In this document: one piece after another, positions 16,817 through 26,851 of the stretch
Position numbering within the stretch: position 1 is the stretch's first letter
Layout: every line of letters begins with the position of its first letter
Assembly (NCBI RefSeq): GCF_020447205.1
Contig: NZ_JAJAEL010000038.1
Location: 62,001 to 126,000, forward strand
Direction: 5' to 3'
DNA: 64,000 bases
Source: Thalassolituus alkanivorans
Lineage (GTDB): Bacteria; Pseudomonadota; Gammaproteobacteria; Pseudomonadales; Oceanobacteraceae
The notes under the pieces: model-generated
Seen by the model: the letters and a program-made list of their open reading frames with translations, nothing else
What the model was told of the DNA's origin: nothing
Database searches by the model: none
Program-made: the position numbers and the translations under genes

Positions 16817-17206
16817 ATGAAAAATACAGCGCTGGCAGCAGCATTATTGATCACAGTTTTATTACAGTATGGCTGTGCCGGAGCTAAGGTTCAGGATGGT
16901 GCCCCGGCGTGGATTATGAATCCGGGCAACGGCGTTGTGGCATCCTGCGGGTTTAATATTAAAGGCCGTTATGCTCAGGAAGAATGCGCATTGCAGCGTG
17001 CCCGCGAGCGTCTTGCCGCGCAGCAGGGGGTAGAAATCAGCAGCGTGTCTTATTTATCGGAACGGGTACGCAACGACGCCAGCAGCGTCAGCCTGAATAA
17101 AGAAACGGTGGAAAAGGTCAGCGGCGTAACGGTAAAAGCGCGCATCCGTGACACCTGGTATGACGCTCAGCGGGATGAATATTACGTCTGGCTGGAAAGC
17201 CATTAA
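16817..17206 (+). CDS. Small LPP20-like lipoprotein
   Basis: A 129-residue lipoprotein with lipobox LLQYGCAG. The mature part begins with PAWIMNPGNGVVASCG and continues with an ERLAAQQGVEISS helix and a KARIRDTWYDAQRDEYYVWLE end, the pattern of LPP20/LPP20-like domains that assemble near flagella or the outer membrane. A GTG at 16808 is an alternative start three codons earlier; neither has a clear ribosome site. It is divergent from the larger LPP20-type gene, so the two may be functionally linked. Confidence 0.7.
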   Translation: MKNTALAAALLITVLLQYGCAGAKVQDGAPAWIMNPGNGVVASCGFNIKGRYAQEECALQRARERLAAQQGVEISSVSYLSERVRNDASSVSLNKETVEKVSGVTVKARIRDTWYDAQRDEYYVWLESH

Positions 17207-17221
17207 CGATCAAAAAATAGG

Positions 17222-17258
17222 CTGAACGGCCGGTGGCGGAACAATAAATTCCGTTGCG
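17222..17258. terminator. Two-part hairpin after the small LPP20-like gene
   Basis: CTGAACGGCC and GGCCGTTCAG form a perfect 10-bp outer stem, and CGGAA/TTCCG an inner stem. The T-run is weak. It sits between convergent genes (lipoprotein and slyD); a second inverted repeat (GGCTGTTT/AAACAGCC, 17286-17309) follows on the slyD side. Confidence 0.6.
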
Positions 17259-17309
17259 GGCCGTTCAGTCTGGGTTCAGTCAGGGGCTGTTTTCTCTGAT
17301 TAAACAGCC

Positions 17310-17801
17310 TTAGTGCTGGTGGCCACCGGCACCGTGGGCATGCTTATGCGCAATCTCTTCGGCGGTTGCAGCGCGTACAGCAACGACATCCACTTCGAAC
17401 TTCAGTGTCTTGCCGGCCAGCGGGTGGTTGGTATCGACGTCAGCCATAAAACGGCCAACTTTAACGATGGTTACCTGACGGGTGCCCTGTTCGGTTTCGA
17501 CCCAGGCAACCATGCCTTTCTTCCAGCTTTTCGCGCCCTGCAGGTGTTTTACCGGCACGCGTGCGACGGCATCGGCCTGACGCTCGCCATAGGCCTGATC
17601 CGGGGTCAGGGTGATGCTGATATGCTCACCGGCTTCTTTGCCGGCAACGGCCTGTTCAAATCCGGCAATCATATTGTTGTGGCCGTGCAGATAAGCGATT
17701 GCTTCGCCGCCGGCATCTTTATTGGTGCTTTCGATCAGCTGGTCCTGCTCGTCGAACAGGCTGTAGTGCAGCTGCACCACGGTATCCTTGGCGATGATCA
17801 T
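17310..17801 (-). CDS. slyD: SlyD-like FKBP peptidyl-prolyl isomerase
   Basis: A 163-residue cytoplasmic FKBP-type cis-trans isomerase with chaperone activity. The N-terminal VVQLHYSLFDE, the LIPGFEQAL-like segment (MIAGFEQAV), the inserted flap domain with AYGERQADAV, and the VDTNHPLAGKTLKF return strand all match SlyD. The tail is His-rich (HKHAHGAGGHQH), though shorter than the nickel-binding tail of E. coli. A GGGGAAG precedes the ATG at 17801; a longer frame to 17864 lacks family support. Confidence 0.93.
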   Translation of the reverse strand: MIIAKDTVVQLHYSLFDEQDQLIESTNKDAGGEAIAYLHGHNNMIAGFEQAVAGKEAGEHISITLTPDQAYGERQADAVARVPVKHLQGAKSWKKGMVAWVETEQGTRQVTIVKVGRFMADVDTNHPLAGKTLKFEVDVVAVRAATAEEIAHKHAHGAGGHQH

Positions 17802-17897
17802 GATGACTTCCCCATAAACATTAAAAGGCGCGAGTATCGTTTCCGGCCCGGTCTTTGGCAACACCTGTCGCGTTCTGGCGGTTACGCAGGGGAGTGA

Positions 17898-17925
17898 CTT
17901 GATTTGTCTGCGGCGACCCCCATAT
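17898..17925 (+). promoter_or_regulatory. Predicted sigma-32 heat-shock promoter of hslVU
   Basis: CTTGATT (17898-17904), a 13-base spacer, then CCCCATAT (17918-17925), closely matching the sigma-32 consensus (CTTGAAA / CCCCATnT). It ends 34 bases before the hslV start, which makes hslVU heat-inducible by inference. Confidence 0.85.
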
Positions 17926-17959
17926 CGGTTATTCGTGCATCAGAAAGCAGGAAATTTTC

Positions 17960-18490
17960 ATGACAACTATTGTATCCGTACGCCGTGGTAATGATGTGGT
18001 GATTGGCGGTGACGGGCAGGTTTCTCTGGGTAATACCGTAATGAAAGGTAATGCCCGTAAGGTGCGGCGCCTGTACAACGATCAGGTGCTGGCCGGTTTT
18101 GCCGGGGGAACGGCAGATGCCTTTACCCTGTTTGAAAAATTTGAAGCGCAGCTGCAGAAGCACCATGGGCAACTGACCCGTGCTGCGGTTGAGCTGGCGA
18201 AAGAGTGGCGTTCTGACCGTGCGCTGCGCAAGCTGGAAGCGATTCTGGCGGTTGCCGACCATACGGCGTCGCTGATCATCACCGGTAACGGCGATGTGCT
18301 GCAGCCGGAAAACGATCTGATTGGCGTAGGCTCCGGTGGTAATTATGCGCTGGCATCGGCCCGTGCGCTGCTGGAAAACACCGAGTTAAGCGCCCGTGAA
18401 ATCGTCGAAAAAAGTCTGAATATTGCCGCAGATATCTGCGTATTTACTAACAGCAACCTCACTATCGAAGAACTGAAGGCGGGAGAATAA
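17960..18490 (+). CDS. hslV: HslV (ClpQ) peptidase subunit
   Basis: The 176-residue proteolytic subunit of the HslUV protease, a dodecamer that degrades misfolded proteins fed by HslU. After loss of Met the N-terminal Thr (TTIVSVRRG) is the nucleophile. [11 protein letters not shown] and the later [17 protein letters not shown] are family signatures. A CAGGAA precedes the ATG. It is followed after three bases by hslU, and behind a sigma-32-like promoter. Confidence 0.97.
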   Translation: MTTIVSVRRGNDVVIGGDGQVSLGNTVMKGNARKVRRLYNDQVLAGFAGGTADAFTLFEKFEAQLQKHHGQLTRAAVELAKEWRSDRALRKLEAILAVADHTASLIITGNGDVLQPENDLIGVGSGGNYALASARALLENTELSAREIVEKSLNIAADICVFTNSNLTIEELKAGE

Positions 18491-18493
18491 TCC

Positions 18494-19837
18494 ATGAGCC
18501 AGATGACCCCGCGCGAAATCGTGCATGAACTCGACCGCCATATTATCGGACAGCACAATGCCAAACGTTCGGTTGCCATTGCGCTGCGTAACCGCTGGCG
18601 CCGGATGCAGCTGCAGCCGGAACTGCGTGATGAAGTAACGCCAAAAAATATCCTGATGATCGGCCCGACCGGTGTTGGTAAAACCGAAATTGCCCGCCGT
18701 CTGGCGAAGCTGGCCAATGCGCCTTTTATTAAGGTTGAAGCCACCAAATTCACCGAAGTCGGTTATGTAGGTAAAGATGTTGAATCCATTATCCGCGATC
18801 TGACCGAAACCGGTCTGAAACTGCTGCGTGAGCAGGAAATGGTCAAGGTTGCCAGCCGTGCCGAACTGGCCGCGGAAGAACGTATTCTGGATGTACTGTT
18901 ACCGCCGGCGCGCAGCAGCACAACCAGCTGGGACACTACCGAAGAACCAAAAACAGAAGACAGCTCAACGCGCCAGGTTTTCCGTAAAAAGCTGCGTGAA
19001 GGGCAGCTGGATGACAAAGAGATTGAAATCGATCTGGCACAGGTCAGCGTTGGTGTGGAAATTATGGCACCTCCTGGCATGGAAGAAATGACCAGTCAGC
19101 TGCAGAGCATGTTTTCCAACCTCGGTGGCGAAAAGAAAAACAAACGTAAATTAAAAATCAAAGAAGCCTTCAAACAGCTGCGCGACGAAGAAGCCGCCAA
19201 AATGCTGAATATGGACGAGCTGAAAGCCCGTGCACTGGAGGTGGTGGAACAGAACGGCATCGTCTTTATTGATGAAATCGATAAAGTCGCCAAACGTCAT
19301 GAAAGTGGTTCTGGTGGCGACGTTTCGCGTGAAGGTGTACAGCGTGATCTGCTGCCATTAATCGAAGGCTGCACCGTCAGCACTAAATATGGCATGGTCA
19401 AAACCGACCATATTCTGTTTATTGCCTCCGGTGCTTTCCATCTGTCCAAGCCTTCCGATCTGATTCCGGAATTACAGGGCCGTCTGCCAATCCGGGTGGA
19501 ACTGGAAGCGCTGACGCCGGATGACTTTAAGCGTATTCTGACCGAGCCAAAAGCATCGCTGACCGAACAGTATAAAGCGCTGCTGAAAACCGAAGGGCTG
19601 GATATTAACTTTACCGAGGATGCGATCAAGCGTCTGGCAGAAATTGCCTTTGAGGTGAACGAGAGCACAGAAAATATTGGTGCCCGCCGTCTGCATACCA
19701 TTATGGAGCGACTGCTGGAGCAGGTATCTTTTGATGCAACCGATATGACTCAGGCGGTCGAAATTGATGCTGCCTATGTTGAGAAGCAATTGGGCGATCT
19801 GGCCCGCGATCAGGATCTGAGTCAGTTTATTCTCTGA
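18494..19837 (+). CDS. hslU: HslU (ClpY) unfoldase ATPase subunit
   Basis: A 447-residue AAA+ unfoldase, partner of HslV. The N-terminal [16 protein letters not shown], Walker [14 protein letters not shown] (about 56-68), the GYVGKDVES pore loop, the I-domain with acidic and basic helices (about 110-245), Walker B FIDEIDK, and the C-terminal FIL that docks into HslV are all present. The length equals the family norm. A shared terminator follows. Confidence 0.98.
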   Translation: MSQMTPREIVHELDRHIIGQHNAKRSVAIALRNRWRRMQLQPELRDEVTPKNILMIGPTGVGKTEIARRLAKLANAPFIKVEATKFTEVGYVGKDVESIIRDLTETGLKLLREQEMVKVASRAELAAEERILDVLLPPARSSTTSWDTTEEPKTEDSSTRQVFRKKLREGQLDDKEIEIDLAQVSVGVEIMAPPGMEEMTSQLQSMFSNLGGEKKNKRKLKIKEAFKQLRDEEAAKMLNMDELKARALEVVEQNGIVFIDEIDKVAKRHESGSGGDVSREGVQRDLLPLIEGCTVSTKYGMVKTDHILFIASGAFHLSKPSDLIPELQGRLPIRVELEALTPDDFKRILTEPKASLTEQYKALLKTEGLDINFTEDAIKRLAEIAFEVNESTENIGARRLHTIMERLLEQVSFDATDMTQAVEIDAAYVEKQLGDLARDQDLSQFIL

Positions 19838-19850
19838 CACAGATACGGAT

Positions 19851-19881
19851 AAAAAAAGAGGCCTGCAGGCCTCCTTTTTTT
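19851..19881 (+). terminator. hslVU terminator, likely bidirectional
   Basis: A run of A, GAGGCCTG paired with CAGGCCTC, and a run of T. It separates hslU from the convergent chemoreceptor gene and can serve both. Confidence 0.9.
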
Positions 19882-19905
19882 ATGTGTAACGCTATTTGGC
19901 GCAAT

Positions 19906-21540
19906 TTAAATCCTGAAGCGCTCAATTAATCTGACCAGAGCTTCACTGCTGTCGGACAGCTTCTGTCCATACTGATCGGTTTTTACCATATTGTCGGCAA
20001 TATGCCCTGAAGATTCAGCGATCCGTACAACGTTGCCGCTGATCTCGTTGGCGGCGGCGCTTTGTTCCTCAACCGCACTGGCAATGCTCAGGTTCATTTC
20101 GGTAATAGTGCTGACTGCTGTGCTGATGGTTGATATCGCGTCCAGTGCCTGCTGTGAAGTGACGGAGGTGGATTCAGAATTTTTCACGTTTTCTTCCATC
20201 GAATGTACAGCGCTGGCGGCCTGATCCTGCAGGCGGGAAATCATTTTATTAATTTCTTCAGTCGATTCCTGGGTGCGCGAGGCGAGGGTGCGTACTTCGT
20301 CGGCGACCACGGCAAAACCGCGGCCCTGTTCACCGGCACGGGCGGCTTCGATGGCGGCGTTCAGTGCCAGCAGGTTGGTTTGTTCGGCGATACCACGGAT
20401 AACATCCAGTACCGAACCGATAGCGTCGGTTTCACTCTGCAGACCCTGAATCACCTCGCAGGAGCTCTGGATATCGGCGGCCAGGCTACCAATGCTTTGC
20501 TGTGTGGTTTGCATGGTTTTCATACCACGGCGGGCGTTGTCATCGACTTCCCGGGCGGCGGCGGCAGCGCGTTCGGCATTGCCAGCCACTTCGTGAATAG
20601 TCTGGCTCATTTCATTAGAGCCTGTGGCAGCAAGATCGGTCTGTTGCAGCTGATCGTCGGTGAGGCGGCGTGTTTCACTGCTGACGGTGGCAATCTCACG
20701 GGTCAGTTGCGCCAACAGTTCTGAGGCGGTTTTACTTTCGCTCACAACTTTGTGAATCTGACCAATAAAGGTATTAAAGGCCTGAGCAATATTGGTGATT
20801 TCGTCCTGACCTTTGGAAGGTAAACGCTGGGTCAGGTCACCTTCGCCGCGGGCAATATCATCCATCGCCTGAGTGATAACCCGCAGCGGATGACGGATGC
20901 TGTTCGATACCAGCATGATGACGGCAATCAACAGAATAATAAAAATCAGACTGGTGGTAATAAGGCCGGTGGCACTGTGCCAGAAGGCGGTCATTACGTC
21001 GTCGGTATAAACACCGGTGCCGACAATCCAGTCCCAGGGTCTGAACTGTTTAACGTAGCTGACCTTGGATACCGGATCTGAGCTACCAGCCTTGGGCCAG
21101 TAATAGTTAACGTAATTGCCTTCGGGTTTACTTTTTGCCGCTTTTACGATTTCACGAAACAAATACAGGCCATTGGTGTCTTTAACGTCGTTAACGTTTT
21201 TTCCTTCCAGCTCTGCTTTGGCGCCATGCACGACGACAACAGGCGCGGAGTCGTTAACCCAGAAATATTCATTGCCGTTATAACGCAGCTCGCGGATGGC
21301 ATCCTTTGCCCGTGTTTGTGCTTCTGCTACCGGCATTCCCTGCTGGCTGAGCTGGTAATAATGCTCAATCAGGCTGTATGCACTGTCGACCTGCTGTTTT
21401 ACCGCCTGTTGTTTCGCATTGCTTATAGTGTCGTAAATATGCTGCATGGCTTGCAGTTGGATCAGCAGAACACATATTACGGAAGCACTGAGAATTACCC
21501 ATAAACGGGCACGGATACTGATATTGCGTAAAGAATTCAT
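19906..21540 (-). CDS. Methyl-accepting chemotaxis protein with single Cache domain
   Basis: A 544-residue chemoreceptor. TM1 is at about 11-31. The periplasmic sCache_2-type sensor (about 45-185) has [11 protein letters not shown] and [12 protein letters not shown]2 is at about 190-212, followed by a HAMP domain ([20 protein letters not shown]) and the signalling domain. The hairpin tip, with [19 protein letters not shown] and [12 protein letters not shown], is canonical. No C-terminal CheB/CheR pentapeptide is visible. sCache_2 ligands are often small organic acids, but this ligand cannot be read from sequence. It sits between hslU and DUF971, genes often adjacent in related genomes, so it may be an insertion into that block. 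Confidence 0.93.
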   Translation of the reverse strand: MNSLRNISIRARLWVILSASVICVLLIQLQAMQHIYDTISNAKQQAVKQQVDSAYSLIEHYYQLSQQGMPVAEAQTRAKDAIRELRYNGNEYFWVNDSAPVVVVHGAKAELEGKNVNDVKDTNGLYLFREIVKAAKSKPEGNYVNYYWPKAGSSDPVSKVSYVKQFRPWDWIVGTGVYTDDVMTAFWHSATGLITTSLIFIILLIAVIMLVSNSIRHPLRVITQAMDDIARGEGDLTQRLPSKGQDEITNIAQAFNTFIGQIHKVVSESKTASELLAQLTREIATVSSETRRLTDDQLQQTDLAATGSNEMSQTIHEVAGNAERAAAAAREVDDNARRGMKTMQTTQQSIGSLAADIQSSCEVIQGLQSETDAIGSVLDVIRGIAEQTNLLALNAAIEAARAGEQGRGFAVVADEVRTLASRTQESTEEINKMISRLQDQAASAVHSMEENVKNSESTSVTSQQALDAISTISTAVSTITEMNLSIASAVEEQSAAANEISGNVVRIAESSGHIADNMVKTDQYGQKLSDSSEALVRLIERFRI

Positions 21541-21684
21541 AGGCAGCTCAATCTCACCGATAGTAAACTACATCAGGTACAACCGGAGCCTGATATTGGG
21601 CGACACACCATGTATGCCTTACATAAAAGTGTAGCGCGCTTTATCTTATCCGCCCGTTATCCTTACTCCCGGAGTGGAATAACA

Positions 21685-22056
21685 GTGATTCCAAAAGCAA
21701 TAAAAGTGAAGAAAGTCAGCCACTGTCTTGAGTTGACCTATGGTGAGCAGCCTTATGAGCTGTCTTATGAATTTCTTCGTGTGCACTCACCTTCGGCAGA
21801 AGTCCGTGGTCATGGTGTCGGCAATGAGGTGTTGCAGAGCGGTAAAAAAGATGTGGTATTGCTGCGTATTGAACCGGCCGGTAATTATGCCCTGAAACTG
21901 GTGTTTGACGACGGCCATGACTCAGGTCTGTATGACTGGAGTTATCTCTATCATTTGTGCACGCATCGTGATGAACTGTGGGCTGATTACCTGCAGCGCC
22001 TGCAACAGGCCGGAAAAAGCCGCGACAGCGCGCAAATCAACTTTAAAGCCCTGTAA
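21685..22056 (+). CDS. DUF971 family protein
   Basis: A 123-residue protein of the DUF971 family (fold of the N-terminal domain of gamma-butyrobetaine hydroxylase). The family signature is visible as ELSYEFLRVHSPSAEVRGHG and LKLVFDDGHDSGLYDWSYLYHL. I choose the GTG at 21685 with an upstream GGAG; an in-frame ATG at 21610 would add 25 residues with no match. In pseudomonads this gene commonly follows hslVU; some family members take part in iron-sulfur handling, but no role is proven. Confidence 0.88.
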   Translation: MIPKAIKVKKVSHCLELTYGEQPYELSYEFLRVHSPSAEVRGHGVGNEVLQSGKKDVVLLRIEPAGNYALKLVFDDGHDSGLYDWSYLYHLCTHRDELWADYLQRLQQAGKSRDSAQINFKAL

Positions 22057-22107
22057 ATACGTGTGTAACCGTTATACTGGGCGCAAATTAATTATAGGAG
22101 CCGCACA

Positions 22108-24771
22108 TTGACGGATTCCAACGCACCAAAAGCCCCGTTCCATGACCCAAATGCCGAGGCCGAAGCGCAAAAATATGAAAACCCGGTTGCCAGCCGTGAT
22201 GCCCTGCTGGCATTGCTGGAGCAACTGGGCCACCCGGCTACCCACGCGGAAGTCTGCGAAGCACTGGGTGAAACCGATGAAGACCGCGTAGAAGCTCTGC
22301 GTCGCCGCCTGATTGCGATGTCGCGTGATGGCCAGCTGATCAGCAACCGTCGCAGCCAGTTTGCACCGCTGCGCAAAGTCGATCTGGTTACCGGTGTGGT
22401 GATGGGCCATCGCGATGGTTACGGCTTTGTGCTGCGTGACGGTGCTGATGATGTGTACCTGTCTAACCGCCAGATGAGCAAAGTCTTTCACGGTGACCGC
22501 GTTGCGGTACAGATTCTTGGTCTTGATCGCCGTGGCCGCCCGGAAGGCAAAATTGTCGAAGTGCTGGAGCGTAATACCCAGCAGATTGTCGGCCGTTACT
22601 TCGATCAGTCCGGTGTCGGCGTCGTACAGCCGGATAACAAACGTGTGGCGCAGGAAATCCTGATTCCGCCGGTTGGCCGCAAAGGCGCTGAGCATGGTCA
22701 GTTTGTGGTGGTGCAGATTGTTGAGCAGCCCAAGCCCGGCGGCTTACCTATGGGTGAAGTGGTCGAAGTGCTGGGTGATCATCTGGCACCGGGGATGGAA
22801 ATTGATGTTGCCATCCGCAGCCATAATATCCCGCACGAATGGCCGGAGGCCGTGCTGGTAGAAGCCAAAAAACTGCCGGAACAGGTCAAAGATAAAGACA
22901 AACACAACCGCATCGACCTGCGTCAGCTGCCTTTTGTCACCATCGACGGTGAAGACGCCAAAGACTTCGACGATGCCGTCTACTGCGAACCTAACCGCAA
23001 AACCGGTGGCTGGCGTTTATACGTTGCCATTGCCGATGTATCCCATTACGTACAGGCAGGTTCGGCACTGGATGTTGAAGCTCACGGTCGTGGCAACTCG
23101 GTGTATTTCCCTGAGTTTGTGGTACCGATGCTGCCGGAAAAACTGTCCAACGGTTTATGCTCGCTGAACCCGGAAGTAGATCGTCTGGTGATGGTATGTG
23201 AAATGACCATCTCCAAAGCCGGTAATATTTCCGGTTATCAGTTTATGGAAGGTGTTATCCACTCCCATGCGCGCCTGACCTATAACAAGGTCTGGAAAAT
23301 GCTGCAGCCGGAACGTGGTGACGACGGCGATGCCTGGCGTGAACATTACAAAGACGTTGTGCCGCATCTGGAAAATCTCTACGTCCTGTATAAAACCCTG
23401 CGCGCCAAACGTGAAGAGCGTGGTGCGATGGATTTCGACTCGGTCGAAACCCGTATCGTGTTCGATGCTGAGCGTAAAATTCAGGAAATCGTACCGACCG
23501 AACGTAACGCGGCCCATATGCTGATTGAAGAATGCATGCTGGCAGCCAACGTCTGTGCTGCCGATTTCTTCCAGCGTTATGACGTGCCGGCACTGTATCG
23601 TGTGCATAACGGCCCGAGCGCAGAAAAACTTGAGAACCTGAAATCTTTCCTCGCCGAAGTCGGTTTATCCATGCCACATGGTCAGGACCCGTCGCCGAAA
23701 GATTATCAGGCATTGCTGAGTCAGATTGGCGACCGTCCGGATTCACATTTAATCCAGACCGTGCTGCTGCGCTCGCTCAGTCAGGCCGTTTACAAGCCGG
23801 ATAACGAAGGTCACTTTGGTCTGGCTTATAAAGCCTATACCCACTTTACTTCGCCAATCCGCCGTTACCCCGATCTGCTGGTGCACCGTGGTCTGCGCAG
23901 CGTGATCCGCAGCGAACGCGAATGCAAACACGTAAAACGTGCCGACGGTGCCAAACCACTGGCCCAGAAAACCATTTACCCATACGACACCGCAGCGATG
24001 GTGGTGATGGGTGAGCACTGCTCGATGACCGAGCGCCGTGCCGATGATGCTACCCGTGATGTGGTGGATTTCCTCAAGTGCGAATTTATCAGCGACCGTA
24101 TCGGTGAAGAATTCGAAGGGGTTATTACCGCGGTTACCGGCTTTGGCTTATTCGTTGAATTAAAAGACGTCTATGTCGAAGGTCTGGTGCATATCAGTGG
24201 TCTGGCAAACGATTACTACCACTTTGATGCAGTGAAACATCGTCTGGTCGGTGAGCGCACACGCCGCAGTTTCCGCCTTGGCGATAAGCTCTGGGTAAGG
24301 GTCATGAACGTGAACCTCGACGAGCGCAAAGTCGACTTCGAACTGACCACAGCACCGGTTAACGCCAGACGCAGCAAAGCCAGCGATCTGCCAACGCCTG
24401 CGCGTTTACCGCGCCGCCGTAATAAACAGGCCGATGGCAAAGTAACCGAAGAAACGCTGGAGCCAAGCCGCCAAAAAAAAGCACGGGCACCCTCGACAGA
24501 ATCTGGAGATGGTGCCAGAAGTGGCGGTAATAAAAGCGGCGCTAATAAAAGCGGCGTTAAAAAAGCCGGTGTTAAGCGTACGGCTGACAAGGGCGCTAAA
24601 ACCTTTGCTGCTGACGATTCTGACGGCACTAAAAGCAAAAAGAAAAAGCCCAAGCCGAGCAAACGGCAAAAGCTGAACGCCAAAAAGAAAACCGAAAGCA
24701 AAAAAGCGGTAAAGAAAAAGACCGCCAAGAAAAAACCGGCCAAAAAGGCCGGAAAGAAACAGGTTGATTAA
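22108..24771 (+). CDS. rnr: Ribonuclease R
   Basis: An 887-residue 3'-5' exoribonuclease able to degrade structured RNA. In order: an N-terminal winged-helix segment (about 25-95, with ATHAEVCEALG), two cold-shock/OB domains, the RNB catalytic domain (DGEDAKDFDDAVY, about 275-287, carrying the metal-binding Asp cluster), the S1 domain (FEGVITAVTGFGLFVEL, about 670-750), and a long Lys/Ala-rich basic tail (about 760-887), longer and more repetitive than usual. The start is TTG with AGGAG eight bases upstream. rlmB follows after three bases, so the two form an operon as in E. coli. Confidence 0.97.
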   Translation: MTDSNAPKAPFHDPNAEAEAQKYENPVASRDALLALLEQLGHPATHAEVCEALGETDEDRVEALRRRLIAMSRDGQLISNRRSQFAPLRKVDLVTGVVMGHRDGYGFVLRDGADDVYLSNRQMSKVFHGDRVAVQILGLDRRGRPEGKIVEVLERNTQQIVGRYFDQSGVGVVQPDNKRVAQEILIPPVGRKGAEHGQFVVVQIVEQPKPGGLPMGEVVEVLGDHLAPGMEIDVAIRSHNIPHEWPEAVLVEAKKLPEQVKDKDKHNRIDLRQLPFVTIDGEDAKDFDDAVYCEPNRKTGGWRLYVAIADVSHYVQAGSALDVEAHGRGNSVYFPEFVVPMLPEKLSNGLCSLNPEVDRLVMVCEMTISKAGNISGYQFMEGVIHSHARLTYNKVWKMLQPERGDDGDAWREHYKDVVPHLENLYVLYKTLRAKREERGAMDFDSVETRIVFDAERKIQEIVPTERNAAHMLIEECMLAANVCAADFFQRYDVPALYRVHNGPSAEKLENLKSFLAEVGLSMPHGQDPSPKDYQALLSQIGDRPDSHLIQTVLLRSLSQAVYKPDNEGHFGLAYKAYTHFTSPIRRYPDLLVHRGLRSVIRSERECKHVKRADGAKPLAQKTIYPYDTAAMVVMGEHCSMTERRADDATRDVVDFLKCEFISDRIGEEFEGVITAVTGFGLFVELKDVYVEGLVHISGLANDYYHFDAVKHRLVGERTRRSFRLGDKLWVRVMNVNLDERKVDFELTTAPVNARRSKASDLPTPARLPRRRNKQADGKVTEETLEPSRQKKARAPSTESGDGARSGGNKSGANKSGVKKAGVKRTADKGAKTFAADDSDGTKSKKKKPKPSKRQKLNAKKKTESKKAVKKKTAKKKPAKKAGKKQVD

Positions 24772-24774
24772 TCA

Positions 24775-25518
24775 ATGAAGTTAGAAGCCGTTTACGGTTT
24801 GCATGCCGTTACCACCTTATTGCAGCGCAGTCCGGATCAGGTGGTGGAGCTGTGGGTGATGAAAGGCCGTCAGGACCAGCGTATGCAGCGCGTGCTGGAA
24901 CTGGCTGCCGAACAGGGGCTGGATATCCGTGAGGCCGATAAAGGCCTGATGAATCAGAAAGCCGATGAAGGTAATCACCAGGGCATTATTGCCTGGCGTA
25001 AGCCTGTGCAGAATAAAAACGAGAAACACCTGCCGGATATTCTCGACGGTATCAGTGGCAATGCGCTGATTCTGATTCTGGACGGCGTTACCGATCCGCA
25101 TAATCTGGGTGCCTGTCTGCGTACGGCAGACGCCGCCGGCGTGCAGGTAGTGATTGCGCCGAAAGATAAATCCGCACCGTTAAATGCAACAGCCGCCAAA
25201 GTGGCCTGTGGTGCAGCCGAAGCCGTGCCTTATATTCAGGTCACCAATCTGGCGCGCACCATGAAAGAACTGCAGGAGCGCGGTATCTGGATTGTCGGCA
25301 CCGCCGGTGAAGCAACGCACAGTATTTATCAGCAGGATTTTACCGGGCCAACGGCTCTGGTTATGGGTGCTGAAGGTGCGGGTATGCGTCGTCTGACCCG
25401 TGAACATTGCGATTATCTGGTGAATATTCCGATGGCCGGCGAAGTCAGCTCGGTTAACGTGTCGGTGGCTACCGGCATTTGTCTGTTTGAAGCGGTGCGT
25501 CAGCGTCAGTTGAGCTGA
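24775..25518 (+). CDS. rlmB: 23S rRNA (guanosine-2251-2'-O)-methyltransferase
   Basis: A 247-residue SpoU-class (SPOUT) enzyme that uses S-adenosylmethionine to methylate Gm2251 in the 23S peptidyl-transferase region. The N-terminal substrate-binding domain starts [10 protein letters not shown]. The knot motifs are [30 protein letters not shown] and [17 protein letters not shown]. The length is normal. It is translationally close to rnr (three-base gap). Confidence 0.97.
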   Translation: MKLEAVYGLHAVTTLLQRSPDQVVELWVMKGRQDQRMQRVLELAAEQGLDIREADKGLMNQKADEGNHQGIIAWRKPVQNKNEKHLPDILDGISGNALILILDGVTDPHNLGACLRTADAAGVQVVIAPKDKSAPLNATAAKVACGAAEAVPYIQVTNLARTMKELQERGIWIVGTAGEATHSIYQQDFTGPTALVMGAEGAGMRRLTREHCDYLVNIPMAGEVSSVNVSVATGICLFEAVRQRQLS

Positions 25519-25593
25519 GTACCTGTTTGCGGGCAGGTAACCGCTGTTGCCTGTCTGCGCAAAATTCCCTTCTGAATAAATGGAGTCTTCTGC

Positions 25594-26676
25594 GTGGAGT
25601 GGTGGAACGAATTAATTTCACAGAATTATGACTGGTTCTGGGATGTCAGCATTGCCCTGAGTATCACGCTGATTGCCGGTGCGGCATGGCGCTTTACCCG
25701 CAAGCGTCTGGTTAAGCTGGCGCTGGCGACCAAGAACCGCTGGGACGATATTGTGCTGGAGGCCATTGGCGTTCCTATCAGCTGGATTATTTTTGCCATT
25801 GGTGCGACCTGGATTGCCGACATTACCGCCGGTCATTTTTCTTCTGAAATTATTTCCAGTATTCCGGTAGTACGTCAGCTGGCGCTGATTATTCTTACCG
25901 CCTGGGCGCTGTGGCGTCTGATTAACCGCGTGGAAGAACGGCAGATTGTGAATGGCATCGATCCGACCACGGTACAGCTGGTGGGTAAGGTGGCCAAACT
26001 CAGCGTTACCATTCTGATTATTCTGCCGATTTTTCAGCTGCTGGGCATATCCATTTCCGGCATTCTCGCCTTTGGTGGTGTCGGTGGTCTGATCGTCGGT
26101 ATGGCCGCCAAAGATCTGCTGGCCAACTTCTTTGGCTCGCTGATTATCTATCTCGACCGCCCGTTCAAAGTCGGTGACTGGGTGCGTTCGCCGGACCGCA
26201 GCATCGAAGGGACGGTAGAGCATATCGGCTTTCGCGTAACCCGTATCCGCACCTTTGATAAGCGTCCGCTGTATGTGCCGAACTCGGTGTTCACCAATAT
26301 CTCGGTGGAAAACCCATCGCGCATGACCAACCGCCGTATCTACGAAACCATTGGTATCCGCTATCAGGATTCGCGTCATCTGCCGGCGATTATGGAAGGC
26401 GTGCGTGCCATGCTGCGCGAACATCCGGAAATTGATAATAACCAGACCATGATCGTGAACTTCAACAGCTTTGGTGAATCCAGTCTGGATTTCTTTATCT
26501 ACACCTTCACCAAAACCACCGACTGGGTAAGGTTCCACGAGATCAAGCAGGATGTACTGCTGAAAGTACTGAATATCATCCACGAGAAGGGTGGCGACTG
26601 CGCCTTCCCGACCCGCACGTTGCATGTCGATTCTTTACCACCGCAACTGGCGGGCACGGCCCCGGCCCAGCGCTGA
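25594..26676 (+). CDS. MscS-family mechanosensitive channel (medium form)
   Basis: A 360-residue channel protein with an extra pair of N-terminal membrane spans compared with E. coli MscS. The pore helix and beta domain are clear: GVGGLIVGMAAKDLLANFFGSL, RPFKVGDWV, VPNSVF, and FNSFGESSLDFFIYTFT in the cytoplasmic cage. The start is GTG, with GGAG nine bases upstream. It is distinct from the NTPase-coupled MscS at 4028-4849 in length and context. A perfect 11-bp hairpin follows. Confidence 0.92.
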   Translation: MEWWNELISQNYDWFWDVSIALSITLIAGAAWRFTRKRLVKLALATKNRWDDIVLEAIGVPISWIIFAIGATWIADITAGHFSSEIISSIPVVRQLALIILTAWALWRLINRVEERQIVNGIDPTTVQLVGKVAKLSVTILIILPIFQLLGISISGILAFGGVGGLIVGMAAKDLLANFFGSLIIYLDRPFKVGDWVRSPDRSIEGTVEHIGFRVTRIRTFDKRPLYVPNSVFTNISVENPSRMTNRRIYETIGIRYQDSRHLPAIMEGVRAMLREHPEIDNNQTMIVNFNSFGESSLDFFIYTFTKTTDWVRFHEIKQDVLLKVLNIIHEKGGDCAFPTRTLHVDSLPPQLAGTAPAQR

Positions 26677-26686
26677 CAAGGCTCAG

Positions 26687-26713
26687 GCTCTGCCCTGTAA
26701 CCCAGGGCAGAGC
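26687..26713 (+). terminator. Hairpin after the second MscS gene
   Basis: GCTCTGCCCTG and CAGGGCAGAGC pair perfectly over 11 bp with a five-base loop. The T-run is poor, so termination may be incomplete. Confidence 0.6.
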
Positions 26714-26851
26714 ACTTATCCTCCGGACTGTTAGTCAAACGGTTCAATAGCTATACCTAATAGCCTTCTTTGAAAAGATCAATTTAACTAATCAAGAGCA
26801 TACCCCTACTATAGATCCTGTTCCCAACACAAACCTATGGAGTAAGACCAC

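Noticed and set aside
22060-22107. rnr promoter
   Set aside because: TATACT is a fair -10 (22073-22078), but no -35 lies at a suitable distance.
26747-26772. OxyR-like site upstream of ahpC
   Set aside because: ATAG and CTAT blocks are present, but the spacing does not fit the ATAG-N7-CTAT-N7-ATAG-N7-CTAT pattern. OxyR control is plausible biologically but not shown here.
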